Shown here piece by piece: positions 35,705 to 43,517 of a DNA stretch of 64,000 nucleotides. The stretch spans positions 186,001 to 250,000 of the forward strand of contig CAYTGN010000004.1 in assembly GCA_964437415.1 (NCBI GenBank), in the 5' to 3' direction. Below the pieces are notes generated by a model, which saw only the letters and a list, made by a program, of their open reading frames with translations, was not told the origin of the DNA and made no database searches. The stretch's first letter is position 1; every line of letters begins with the position of its first letter. The position numbers and the translations under genes were made by a program. This DNA is from CADEDV01 sp964437415. GTDB taxonomy: Bacteria > Bacteroidota > Bacteroidia > Chitinophagales > Chitinophagaceae.

Positions 35705-36517
35705 ATGAATCCAAACAAAGCATTATGGGAAAAGGGTGACTTCACCCGCATTGCTGAAACCATGCGGGAAAGCGGTGAAGTATTGGTAGCCAAATTAGGC
35801 ATCAGCAAGGGTATTGAAATGCTTGATCTCGGCTGCGGTGATGGCACCACAGCTATACCGGGAGCAAAACTCGGCGCCAATGTACTTGGCGTGGATATAG
35901 CAGCAAACCTGGTGGAAGCAGGCAATCGCCGTGCCCATGCAGAAGGTCTCAGCCATTGCAGGTTTGTGGAAGGCGACGCCACTGCCCTGCAGCAACTGAA
36001 GGATAATTCCTTTGACCTGGTGGTCAGCATATTTGGAGCCATGTTCGCACCCAAGCCTTATGATGTGGCAAAAGAAATGGTACGGGTGACCCGCCCCGGC
36101 GGAAGGATCGTTATGGGCAACTGGATTCCCGGCGACCCTACCCTTGTAGCGCAGATATTAAAGATCAGTTCGGCCTATACGCCGCCCCCACCCGAAGGAT
36201 TTATCAGCCCGATGCTGTGGGGTGTGGAGAGCCATGTAAGCGAAAGATTTGAAAAAGCCGGTGTGCCGAAAGAAAATATCTCTTTTGCAAAAGACACTTT
36301 CACTTTCATTGCTTCTTACAGCCCGGAAACGTTTGTCAGCAATTTTAAAAACTTTTATGGCCCCACGATGAATGCCTTTGAAGCTGCCGAAAAAAACGGC
36401 AAGTCCGCAGCGCTGCAGCAAGAGCTGGAAGAACTGTTTATCAGCGAGAACAAAAGCAGCGACCCCGGCAGGGTTTCCATACCGGCTACCTACCTGCGGG
36501 TGACGGTGCAGTGCTGA
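35705..36517 (+). CDS. Class I SAM-dependent methyltransferase
   Basis: 270 residues. Motif I is LDLGCGDGTTAIPGAKLGANVLGVDI, followed by CRFVEGDATALQ and FDLVVSIFGAMFAPKP (motif II region), then VRVTRPGGRIVMGNW. A Methyltransf_11/25 type with an extra C-terminal helical region. The substrate is unknown. Transcribed from an intergenic region of 255 nt shared with the divergent DUF4350-like gene. Confidence 0.85.
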   Translation: MNPNKALWEKGDFTRIAETMRESGEVLVAKLGISKGIEMLDLGCGDGTTAIPGAKLGANVLGVDIAANLVEAGNRRAHAEGLSHCRFVEGDATALQQLKDNSFDLVVSIFGAMFAPKPYDVAKEMVRVTRPGGRIVMGNWIPGDPTLVAQILKISSAYTPPPPEGFISPMLWGVESHVSERFEKAGVPKENISFAKDTFTFIASYSPETFVSNFKNFYGPTMNAFEAAEKNGKSAALQQELEELFISENKSSDPGRVSIPATYLRVTVQC

Positions 36518-36993
36518 AGAAGTATAAAACTATACAGGGTTGGAAACGGGGAGGCCATAATGAATCCGAAATCAGTGTGTTTGGATAGAAAGTGGCATAC
36601 GTTGATTTTTTAAATTTAAAAAAGGCTGGTATAGATTCTGATCGATTATCAAAGGAAATCTGTACCAGGAGTGTCGTACATTTATGCGTACCACCGCAAT
36701 GCCTTGCACAAGGAAAAATCCCTTCACCGCTTGAGGGCGGCTCCCGGTCTTTTTCTCCATCGCTATTGCGGTGGTACGATCGGGATTTACTTGTAAATTT
36801 ATCGGGGGGCGAACTTTGTGCAAGCCACCTGCGGGGTACATGAGGATTTAAGAAATGCCCCGATAAATTTCCACGTACCCACAGAATCTCGCAGCTGCTA
36901 CGCAAGCCCTTCGGGACTTGCTCCCGCATCTGCTCCTTCCGTGGGCACTTCGTAAATCCCGATCGTTGTGTGCAATATTAAACGTCATCTAAT
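36518..36993. repeat. Left flank of a cassette-like insert: nested inverted repeats
   Basis: 476 bases without a convincing gene. Three perfect inverted repeats: 14 bp at 36687-36700/36765-36778 (CGTACCACCGCAAT), 15 bp at 36776-36790/36952-36966 (ACGATCGGGATTTAC), 13 bp at 36795-36807/36858-36870 (AAATTTATCGGGG). Within the outer arm is a fourth imperfect stem (GCAAGCCC-TTCG-GGACTTGC near 36902-36921, flanked by CCCAC/GTGGG). This is a dense set of cruciform-forming DNA next to an AT-rich gene. It ends in GTTGTGTGCA (36965-36974). Confidence 0.75.
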
Positions 36994-38058
36994 TTGACTA
37001 TACAATTAATTAAAAGAGACGCTGAAAAGGGAAAAGCCAAGTATGATTGGGTACTTGAAGATAAAAAGTCAAAAAAGGAATTTAAGCTTTTGACTAAGGA
37101 GTCATTTAGTGAAGCTAAAAAAAGTATTACCGAAATATCTAAATACAACTTTCTTATAGCTCACTTTGATGTTAACTGGTGGGATGGTAGCTTGATGCTA
37201 ATGTTTTTCTTTGATAAACTTCATGCCCGAAAAATACCAAGTATCGAATTTAGCTTACAATTTGAGGAGTGGGAAGATTGGAATAAACCTTGGAGCATGT
37301 CGAGCTTCGCTAAAGAATTTGAAGCAACTATTAATAAGCTAAGTGATACTTGTTTTGAATATTATCAAGAAGACCCAGATTCGATGTTAAATGGATTTGG
37401 CCTGACATATTATCCAACAAATAGTGACTTAAAAATAAAATCTGAAGTCGAAAATATCCTTAATGTTGTTGAGGAGGCTATTGTCGAAACAAACAAGAAT
37501 CTTCTCAACTCATTAAACAAGGAAGCCGTTTTAACCTATTTCCAATTTCCAGAGGAAACTAAAACGGCCTGTAAACAATATCTGGTTTATTTTGCACAGT
37601 TTATTGCAGACCTTGGGATTGACGTCGATACCGAATTGAAGGAAGAATTAAACCATACACTTTTTAAGGTAACTCCGATTAATAAAGAAGAGAGTTTAGA
37701 TAAAATAAGAGAAGCGTTAAATATTTATCTGAATGCACCAAATGATAAAGGATTCCATGATAAAGTAGCCAGTCAGTCCGATATTGCAATACGTCAATGG
37801 GAAGCAAATATTTTTCACTTAAAGTCTCAGCTTTCGTTGGCGGGAAGTATCATTCAAGCAAAGAATGCACCAATAGAAATGCTTCAGTTATCAAACTATC
37901 AATACAAGCAGCAACTAGAATCTCATACAACAAGAAAAGAAACTGAAAAAGAAGATGTCATTAAAGGAATTGTTTCAGTAAATAAAATTGAAGGCAAAGG
38001 CTTTACTATTGACCTTGCTGAAATCTTTAGACGTTTAAAACGAATCATAAAAAAATAA
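36994..38058 (+). CDS. AT-rich cassette-like gene, protein of unknown function
   Basis: 354 residues from a TTG start at 36994 (no upstream ATG in frame; starts further in are less likely). It is mostly charged and helical, no signal peptide or membrane helix: IQLIKRDAEKGKAKYDWVLE, FLIAHFDVNWWDGSLMLMFFF, VVEEAIVETNKNLLNSLNKEA, DKVASQSDIAIRQWEANIFHLKSQLSLAG, IDLAEIFRRLKRIIKK. No family recognised. Its codon composition is visibly more A/T-rich than neighbours on both sides, which suggests horizontal origin. The flanks carry the inverted 10-mers GTTGTGTGCA and TGCACACAAC. Confidence 0.7.
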   Translation: MTIQLIKRDAEKGKAKYDWVLEDKKSKKEFKLLTKESFSEAKKSITEISKYNFLIAHFDVNWWDGSLMLMFFFDKLHARKIPSIEFSLQFEEWEDWNKPWSMSSFAKEFEATINKLSDTCFEYYQEDPDSMLNGFGLTYYPTNSDLKIKSEVENILNVVEEAIVETNKNLLNSLNKEAVLTYFQFPEETKTACKQYLVYFAQFIADLGIDVDTELKEELNHTLFKVTPINKEESLDKIREALNIYLNAPNDKGFHDKVASQSDIAIRQWEANIFHLKSQLSLAGSIIQAKNAPIEMLQLSNYQYKQQLESHTTRKETEKEDVIKGIVSVNKIEGKGFTIDLAEIFRRLKRIIKK

Positions 38059-38144
38059 GAAATACTGCACACAACATGGGGTTTTCTACTATGCTGGCTG
38101 ACGAATATAAACTGATCGTTCCGTTTGTCTCGTCCTGAAATAGG
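38059..38144. other. Right flank of the cassette-like insert
   Basis: Begins 7 nt after the stop with TGCACACAAC (38066-38075), the reverse complement of GTTGTGTGCA on the left (36965-36974), followed by ATGGGGTTTTCTACTATG and GCTGGCTGACGAATATAAAC. It ends near CGTCCTGAAATAGG (38131-38144), which looks like an insertion-sequence end. No gene. Confidence 0.5.
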
Positions 38145-38226
38145 TTGACTAAAAATCAAACCTTTTATGACATAAAAGAACAGATCAATCAAGAGTACAT
38201 CCAGCAATACCTGGCCGTTGCAAAAA
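38145..38226 (+). pseudogene. Possible insertion-sequence remnant
   Basis: From TTG at 38145 a frame reads LTKNQTFYDIKEQINQEYIQ, then QYLAVAKR, and runs into the terminator at 38228. The segment, preceded by CGTCCTGAAATAGG, resembles the start of a transposase gene of a Bacteroidota IS; this is from memory and not verified. No further transposase parts are present. Confidence 0.3.
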
Positions 38227-38258
38227 GAATAGCCCCGCCTTTTCAAAGCGGGGCTATT
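38221..38258 (-). terminator. Rho-independent terminator of the S9 peptidase gene
   Basis: On the minus strand AATAGCCCCGC (38258-38248) pairs perfectly with GCGGGGCTATT (38238-38228) over 11 bp with a 9-nt loop, then CTTTTTG. It lies 19 nt past the stop at 38277. Confidence 0.88.
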
Positions 38259-38276
38259 CATCAAAAGAGCTAAAGT

Positions 38277-40733
38277 CTAAAACGCTTTCGGCTTTTCTTT
38301 CATATCCGGGCTCTTCGGCGCATTCTTCACATATTTTTCCATCCACTCAAACTGCTCGGCCAGCGTATGCAAAATATTTTCACGGCCGGCATAGCCATGG
38401 CTTTCATAGGGCAGGCTGATGTAGCGGGCCGTGCCGCCATGCCCTTTGATGGCATTAAACATCCGTTCACTCTGAATCGGGTAAGTGCCGGTGTTATTGT
38501 CCATATCGCCATGTATCAGCAGTATCGGTGTCTTTATTTTATCTGCATTCATGAAGGGGCTCATGGCATTGTACAATTCAGGCGCCTGCCAGTAAGTTCT
38601 GTCTTCATTCTGGAAACCAAAAGGCGTCAGCGTTCTGTTATATGCGCCGCTGCGGGCAATACCGGCTTTGAAAAGACCGGTATGCGCCAGCAGGTTGGCG
38701 GTCATAAAGGCTCCATAGCTGTGACCACCCACCGCCACCCGGTTCCTGTCGCCCACTCCCATCTCTGCTAATTTATTGATGGCTGCTTCGGCATTCATTT
38801 TTAATTGTTCAATGAAATTATCGTTGGGCTTCTTATCCTTGTCAGTAGCCACGATGGGCATCTCTGCATTGTTGAGCACGGCATATCCCTGCGTCACATA
38901 ATAAACAGGCGAGCCCCAGTTGAGCAAAGTGAATTTATGTTCGCTGCCTCTCACCTGTGCTGCATCTGCAGCAGAATTGTATTCGGCAGGATAAGCCCAG
39001 ATGAATACAGGCAATGCGCCGTCGCGGCCTTTTTCGTAGCCTTTTGGCAGGTATAGATCACCGGTCAGGTCCACACCATCCGCTCTTTTATATTTTATTT
39101 TTTCTTTACTCACTCCTTCGAGCTGCGGGTAAGGATTTTTGAAGAATGTGATCTGCCTGTCTGCAATGCGCAGCTTCAGGTTCTTGATCCAGTAGTTGGG
39201 CATTTCTTTTTCGCTTTCCTTTTTTGTCAGCAGTTGCAGTTTGTCGGCATCAATTACCCATGCCACAAATTCAAAACTGCCTTCGGCACAACGCCAGATG
39301 ATCTCTGATTTTTTGGTAGCCAGATCAAAGCTGGCGAGGAAAGGCAGATCGCCTTTGGGTGAAGAACCCACCACATTATTCATTAAAAGCTTGCTGCCAT
39401 TGTCAATCGTTTTGAGCACATTGCGGTCATACTGGTTCTTTACCAAAACCGGTGAACCGGGATTGGAATATGCATCCGTAGTGTTGCGTTCAATAAGTTT
39501 TTCCATTTCGCCGGTGGCGGGATTCAGGCGACTGGTACGGGTAAGCTGTTTGCTGCTGAGTCCTTCTGTCACCAGTGCAAGATTGCTGTTGCCCCAGGTG
39601 ACGCCGCGGTAACGCATTTCCGTTTTGAACAATAGCTTCTCTTCACCGGTAAAAGGCGCCTGCAAAACATACACTGCATCGTGATGGTCAACTTTTTTTC
39701 TTATCAACCCACTGTCAAGCGGCAAACACCAGGTGATGGTGGCCGGTTCATCGTCTCTCCAGTTAAAGGAACGGGGAACGAACTGCACATTGTCGTTGCC
39801 GCTGGGAGCTGTTTCGGAAGATGGCAGATCGGCAAGTTGTTTCACCGTTCTTCCATTCATGTCTGTGATCACAACATTGGACGGAAAACCATTGGCAGGT
39901 ACGAGGTAAGAAAATGGTTTTTTCAGTGTTCGCAGCAGCATGTATTTTTTATCGGGTGAAACATTGATGGTAGTGTAGATTGCAGGCTGACCGATTTTTG
40001 TTTCCACGCCGTTCACATTTTTCACCAGTTGAGAAGTTGCATAAAAAGCAAACAGCTCCTCATCATAAGGGCTTTTGATCATATCCTGGTAAGTGGGCCG
40101 GGGCGAAGCCTTGCCATAATTTTCCTGCACAGCGGGACCTTTTGGCGTAGTTGGTTTGGGAGGCGCCGCAGAAACCGGTTTCAATATGGTGCGATAGAGC
40201 AATGTGTTGTTATCGTACCACTGATACACACTTCCCATCAAAGCATTCAATGCCGTTTTATTCACTTTGGCTGCCTTTTGTGTAGCCACGTCTATGACAT
40301 AGAGGTCAATTCGGTCTTTCGTTGTCTGCAGGAAAGCAATCTTTTTGTCATTGGGGCTCCATGTGATATTAGATGCAGAAAGATTAGCGGGAAGCCCGGT
40401 GATCTTGTATTCTTTACCGGTAGTATTATTTTTCAGGTAAAGATTACTGAGATAGTTCTGCCGGCTGGGACCAAAATTGTTGGGATCAATGCGGATACCG
40501 GCAATACGGAGTTCAGGTCTTGCCAGTTCCTCTACCGAACGGTAACTGTTGCTTTCGGTAAAGATCATCCACTCTCCCTTATCATCAATACTGATATTGG
40601 GTGTGGGTTTGGCAAGAAGCATATCGGAAATGTCTTTGGGTGGCGTTTTGTAAGACACATCGTCCTGTGCTGAAACGAGGATAGCTGTTGACAGCAAAAA
40701 GAACAGGCTGAGTAAAAAACGTTGAGCAGGCAT
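38277..40733 (-). CDS. Prolyl oligopeptidase family (S9) exported peptidase
   Basis: 818 residues from the ATG at 40733 (the longer frame to 40838 is not supported). A signal peptide (LVSAQDD), an N-terminal beta-propeller with SPDKKYMLLRTLKKPFSYLVP and similar blades, then an alpha/beta-hydrolase domain with Ser in GGHSYGAFMTANLLAHTG, Asp in LLIHGDMDNNTGTYP and His in YESHGYAG. It cleaves peptides, in the glutamyl/dipeptidyl S9 group, in the periplasm or outside. It has its own terminator. Confidence 0.9.
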   Translation of the reverse strand: MPAQRFLLSLFFLLSTAILVSAQDDVSYKTPPKDISDMLLAKPTPNISIDDKGEWMIFTESNSYRSVEELARPELRIAGIRIDPNNFGPSRQNYLSNLYLKNNTTGKEYKITGLPANLSASNITWSPNDKKIAFLQTTKDRIDLYVIDVATQKAAKVNKTALNALMGSVYQWYDNNTLLYRTILKPVSAAPPKPTTPKGPAVQENYGKASPRPTYQDMIKSPYDEELFAFYATSQLVKNVNGVETKIGQPAIYTTINVSPDKKYMLLRTLKKPFSYLVPANGFPSNVVITDMNGRTVKQLADLPSSETAPSGNDNVQFVPRSFNWRDDEPATITWCLPLDSGLIRKKVDHHDAVYVLQAPFTGEEKLLFKTEMRYRGVTWGNSNLALVTEGLSSKQLTRTSRLNPATGEMEKLIERNTTDAYSNPGSPVLVKNQYDRNVLKTIDNGSKLLMNNVVGSSPKGDLPFLASFDLATKKSEIIWRCAEGSFEFVAWVIDADKLQLLTKKESEKEMPNYWIKNLKLRIADRQITFFKNPYPQLEGVSKEKIKYKRADGVDLTGDLYLPKGYEKGRDGALPVFIWAYPAEYNSAADAAQVRGSEHKFTLLNWGSPVYYVTQGYAVLNNAEMPIVATDKDKKPNDNFIEQLKMNAEAAINKLAEMGVGDRNRVAVGGHSYGAFMTANLLAHTGLFKAGIARSGAYNRTLTPFGFQNEDRTYWQAPELYNAMSPFMNADKIKTPILLIHGDMDNNTGTYPIQSERMFNAIKGHGGTARYISLPYESHGYAGRENILHTLAEQFEWMEKYVKNAPKSPDMKEKPKAF

Positions 40734-40825
40734 ATGATTAGATTTTGGGCAGTTAAGGTAAGACAGAAACGGTTGCAGCGGATGCCGTTGGTAAAAAAAT
40801 GTCTGTATCAGTCTTTTGTTTAATA

Positions 40826-41110
40826 CTACTGAAGCCACACATCGGCAAACTCAGGCTTTTTCTTAAACACCGAGTGGGCAAAAGGGCAAAGGGGAATGAT
40901 CTTAATGCTGTGAGTACGGGCATATTCTACCGCAGTATGTACCAACTGGTAACCCACGTTCTGGCCTTTCAGTTCTTCACTGACCTCAGTATGTTCGATG
41001 ATCATTTTATCGTGGGATGGCATGGTATAAACCATCTCGGCAAGGATGGCTTCATCCCCCTGCACATAAAACATGCCCTTAGTGCCAACTTTTTTATGTT
41101 GTATCAGCAT
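40826..41110 (-). CDS. GNAT-type N-acetyltransferase (YjdJ/Gcn5-like)
   Basis: 94 residues from the ATG at 41110. GNAT core: GDEAILAEMVYTMP, MIIEHTEVSEELKGQNVGYQLVHTAVEYARTHSIKIIPLCPFAHSVFKK. This small single-domain type has the acetyl-CoA loop (QNVG) and the terminal PxxFxKKPEF. Target unknown. It is divergent from the trp leader. Confidence 0.85.
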   Translation of the reverse strand: MLIQHKKVGTKGMFYVQGDEAILAEMVYTMPSHDKMIIEHTEVSEELKGQNVGYQLVHTAVEYARTHSIKIIPLCPFAHSVFKKKPEFADVWLQ

Positions 41111-41143
41111 GAAAGGAATTTTAAGTAAGCTAATAAATTTTAT

Positions 41144-41174
41144 TTGTTTATCCGGATTTGTCGTTACATATTTG
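41144..41174 (+). promoter_or_regulatory. Putative trp operon promoter
   Basis: TTG (41144-41146), 20 nt, CATATTTG (41167-41174), one mismatch to TAnnTTTG. It would start transcription about 7 nt on, giving an almost leaderless trpL. Placement directly in front of the leader ATG supports it, but the short 5' end is unusual. Confidence 0.4.
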
Positions 41175-41181
41175 CAGTAAG

Positions 41182-41241
41182 ATGAATCTGGTAACAGTAA
41201 ATATTCAGTGGTGGTGGCATACAACTCTCCGGGGTCTGTAA
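41182..41241 (+). CDS. trpL: trp operon leader peptide with three consecutive Trp codons
   Basis: ATG at 41182 gives MNLVTVNIQWWWHTTLRGL, 19 residues ending TAA at 41239-41241. Codons 10-12 are TGG TGG TGG (41209-41217). Position about 100 nt before trpE, and the overlap of its last codons with one arm of an RNA stem, make this a classic attenuation sensor: ribosome stalling at the Trp codons reports shortage of charged tRNA-Trp. The product itself probably has no function. Confidence 0.85.
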   Translation: MNLVTVNIQWWWHTTLRGL

Positions 41242-41303
41242 TGTCATTGCTGTGTTTATTTTAAACATATTGAGACCCCGGCAAATTTGTCGGGGTTTTT
41301 TTA
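41229..41303 (+). promoter_or_regulatory. trp attenuator: antiterminator and terminator stems
   Basis: CCGGGGTCT (41229-41237) can pair with AGACCCCGG (41273-41281) over 9 bp, the antiterminator. The same second arm can instead form the terminator: 41275-41283 with 41288-41296, 9 bp with one wobble and a 4-nt loop, followed by seven T (41296-41302). The first arm lies in the last codons of the leader peptide. A ribosome reaching the stop would cover it and allow termination; one stalled at the Trp codons would leave it mostly free, so readthrough follows. Structures read by eye. Confidence 0.85.
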
Positions 41304-41343
41304 TGCCTTTTAGGGCTGCTGAACTAAAGATGAAGAACTCATT

Positions 41344-42792
41344 ATGAAGAGAATTGAATTGCATACTGAATGTAAAAGACTGCTGGCTGATGTTTATACA
41401 CCCGTGGGTATTTACCTGCGGCTCCGCGACCGGTTCCGGGATACAATATTACTGGAAAGCACCGATCATCATGCCGCAGAGAATAGCTGGTCATTTATTT
41501 GTGTGAATGCGATTGCGGGGATGGAAATACGTTCTGCTGATACGGTCGAATTCAAATTGCCGGGGCATAAACCGGAGAAACTGACGATCAAAGATGCTAC
41601 TGCCGTTCCACAGCAGTTGTGGGATTTCATGCAACGGTTTGAGGTGAAGAAAGGAGAAAGTAAAGAAGAAAGGTTTGCACAGGGATTGTTTGGTTATACG
41701 ACCTATGATGCGGTGCAGTTTTTTGAAGACCTCACCCTAAATCCAAGCCCCCTTCTCATTCCCCCAGGGGGAAACGCAAAGGAGAAGGACTTCCCGACCA
41801 TTCCTTTGATGCGATACAGGCTTTACCAATACGTCATTTCCTTTAATCATTTCAAAGACGAGCTATTTATCTGCGAAAACAAGATGGTGAGTATTGAAAG
41901 TGAACTGGCTTTGCTGGAATCGCTGATACGAAGCAAGGATGTGCCGGTGTATCCGTTTGCAGCAAAAGGCGCAGAGTCTTCCAATATGACCGATGAAGCG
42001 TATAAAGAAATGGTGAAAAAAGGAATAACCGGTTGTCACCGCGGCGATGTGTTCCAGATAGTACTGAGCCGTCGTTTTCAACAATCATTCACCGGCGATG
42101 AATTCAATGTGTACAGGGCCTTGCGGAGTGTGAACCCCTCTCCTTACCTCTTCTTTTTTGATTACGGCGATTATAAACTGATGGGCTCCTCTCCCGAAGC
42201 GCAAATCATTATCAGCAATAGTAAAGCCGTGATGCATCCTATTGCCGGCACTTTCAAACGCACAGGTGATGATGAAACAGATAAAAGAGAAACAGAAAGA
42301 CTGCTGAATGATGCCAAGGAAAATGCAGAGCATGTGATGCTGGTGGACCTGGCCAGGAATGACCTGAGCCGGCTGTGTGAGGAAGTATCGGTGGTTCATT
42401 ACAAACAGGTGCAATACTATTCCCATGTCATTCATTTGGTGAGTGAAGTGGTGGGAAAAGTGAAAGAGGGAGCCAATCCCTTTGACTTGCTGGCCAAAAC
42501 ATTTCCGGCAGGCACATTGAGCGGTGCGCCAAAAATAAAAGCGATGGAACTGATCAACCATTTTGAACCAACTGCAAGAAGTTACTATGGCGGCGCCATT
42601 GGCTTTATGGGTTTTGACGGCAGTTGCAATCATGCCATCATGATCCGCACTTTCCTGAGCCGGAACAATACACTCACCTGCCAGGCAGGCGCCGGTGTGG
42701 TGGCGGCTTCGGTGCCGGAAAATGAATTGCAGGAAGTGAATAATAAACTCGGCGCATTGAAAAAAGCTATTGAATTAGCGGCAACGATATAG
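41344..42792 (+). CDS. trpE: Anthranilate synthase component I
   Basis: 482 residues. It converts chorismate and ammonia to anthranilate, the first committed step to tryptophan. It has the feedback-inhibition motif LLES (ILLESTDHHAAENSWSFI) in the N-terminal domain and the chorismate-binding domain with GSSPEAQI, HPIAGTFKRTGDDETDKRETERLLNDAKENAEHVMLVDLARNDLSRL and FPAGTLSGAPKIKAMELI. Residues about 129-149 (EDLTLNPSPLLIPPGGNAKE) come from an in-frame palindromic repeat (41728-41789). It follows the attenuator by 40 nt and overlaps nothing; trpG follows after one base. Confidence 0.96.
   Translation: MKRIELHTECKRLLADVYTPVGIYLRLRDRFRDTILLESTDHHAAENSWSFICVNAIAGMEIRSADTVEFKLPGHKPEKLTIKDATAVPQQLWDFMQRFEVKKGESKEERFAQGLFGYTTYDAVQFFEDLTLNPSPLLIPPGGNAKEKDFPTIPLMRYRLYQYVISFNHFKDELFICENKMVSIESELALLESLIRSKDVPVYPFAAKGAESSNMTDEAYKEMVKKGITGCHRGDVFQIVLSRRFQQSFTGDEFNVYRALRSVNPSPYLFFFDYGDYKLMGSSPEAQIIISNSKAVMHPIAGTFKRTGDDETDKRETERLLNDAKENAEHVMLVDLARNDLSRLCEEVSVVHYKQVQYYSHVIHLVSEVVGKVKEGANPFDLLAKTFPAGTLSGAPKIKAMELINHFEPTARSYYGGAIGFMGFDGSCNHAIMIRTFLSRNNTLTCQAGAGVVAASVPENELQEVNNKLGALKKAIELAATI
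41728..41789. repeat. Palindromic dispersed repeat inserted in trpE
   Basis: GACCTCACCC at 41728, then CCCCC/GGGGG arms (around 41761-41771) and AAAGGAGAAGG at the end. It shares GACCTCA at the start and AAAGGAGAAGG at the end with the element at 60677-60868, and starts like the copy at 47222. It is 62 bp and does not break the trpE frame. Confidence 0.6.
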
Positions 42793-42793
42793 T

Positions 42794-43423
42794 ATGAAGA
42801 TTTTAGTTTTTGATAATTACGATTCTTTCACTTACAATCTTGTCCACCTGGTGGAGAAGATCACTCATACCAAAGTGGATGTGTATCGCAATGACCAGGT
42901 CGCATTGGAAAAAGTGAAAGACTATGACAAGATCATTTTATCACCCGGTCCGGGCATTCCCGAAGAAGCGGGTTTGCTGTTGCCGCTGATAAAAGAATAT
43001 GCTTCGTCAAAATCCATTCTCGGTGTTTGTCTTGGTCACCAGGCCATTGGTGAGGCCTTTGGCGGAAAGCTGGTGAACCTGAGTACGGTGTTTCATGGAG
43101 TGGCTACGCCGGTGAGAATTGGCAATGGGGAATTGGTAACAGGCAATAATGAAAATTCACCATTCACAATTCACCATTCACGAAAAGGACTATTCAACAA
43201 TCTTGAAAACACTATAGAAGTAGGGAGATACCACAGTTGGATCGTATCAGATGAAAATTTTCCTGAAGAACTGGAAGTGACGGCAAGAGATGAGAATGGC
43301 TATATCATGGCTTTGCAGCATAAGCAATATGATGTGCAGGGTGTGCAATTTCACCCGGAGAGTGTGCTGACACCCGATGGAGAAACAATTTTGAGAAACT
43401 GGCTGAGCCCCCAAACCCCTTAA
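42794..43423 (+). CDS. trpG: Anthranilate synthase component II (glutamine amidotransferase)
   Basis: 209 residues, class I glutamine amidotransferase: LSPGPGIPEEAGLLLPLI, the nucleophile GVCLGHQAIGEAFGG and the catalytic VQFHPES. It supplies ammonia to TrpE. It starts one base after the trpE stop. Residues about 116-136 (ELVTGNNENSPFTIHHSRKG) sit in a surface loop encoded by TTCACCATTCAC repeats (43156-43181); the frame is retained. The gene ends inside another short palindromic element (43408-43436). Confidence 0.94.
   Translation: MKILVFDNYDSFTYNLVHLVEKITHTKVDVYRNDQVALEKVKDYDKIILSPGPGIPEEAGLLLPLIKEYASSKSILGVCLGHQAIGEAFGGKLVNLSTVFHGVATPVRIGNGELVTGNNENSPFTIHHSRKGLFNNLENTIEVGRYHSWIVSDENFPEELEVTARDENGYIMALQHKQYDVQGVQFHPESVLTPDGETILRNWLSPQTP
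43156..43181. repeat. TTCACCATTCAC repeat pair within trpG
   Basis: Two copies of TTCACCATTCAC separated by AA. The same unit builds the inverted-repeat element at 55258-55330. It is inside the coding frame of trpG. Confidence 0.7.
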
Positions 43424-43436
43424 AGAGGGCTTTTGT
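43408..43436. repeat. Short palindromic repeat at the trpG stop
   Basis: AGCCCCCAAACCCCTTAAAG followed by AGGGCTTTT: AGCCC pairs with GGGCT, and the trpG stop TAA lies in the loop. The TCTCC-CTTTA-GGAGA hairpin (43494-43508), just before trpD, is a related structure. Partial terminators or translation-control elements are possible; GC-rich repeat origin is likely. Confidence 0.4.
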
Positions 43437-43517
43437 GAACTAAACCCGGAACAGGTTTATAACAATGAAAAGATATTATTAATCAAAATTTTTAATCTCC
43501 CTTTAGGAGATAGGGAC

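Noticed and set aside
36486..36929. A 147-codon minus-strand frame and an 83-codon plus-strand frame in the palindromic region
   Set aside because: They run through the inverted repeats, have no homology-like features, and the frames break at repeat boundaries.
36965..38075. Classical integron attC sites around the orphan gene
   Set aside because: The flanking GTTGTGTGCA/TGCACACAAC pair does not fit GTTRRRY/RYYYAAC and there is no integrase in the window; kept only as a cassette-like hypothesis.
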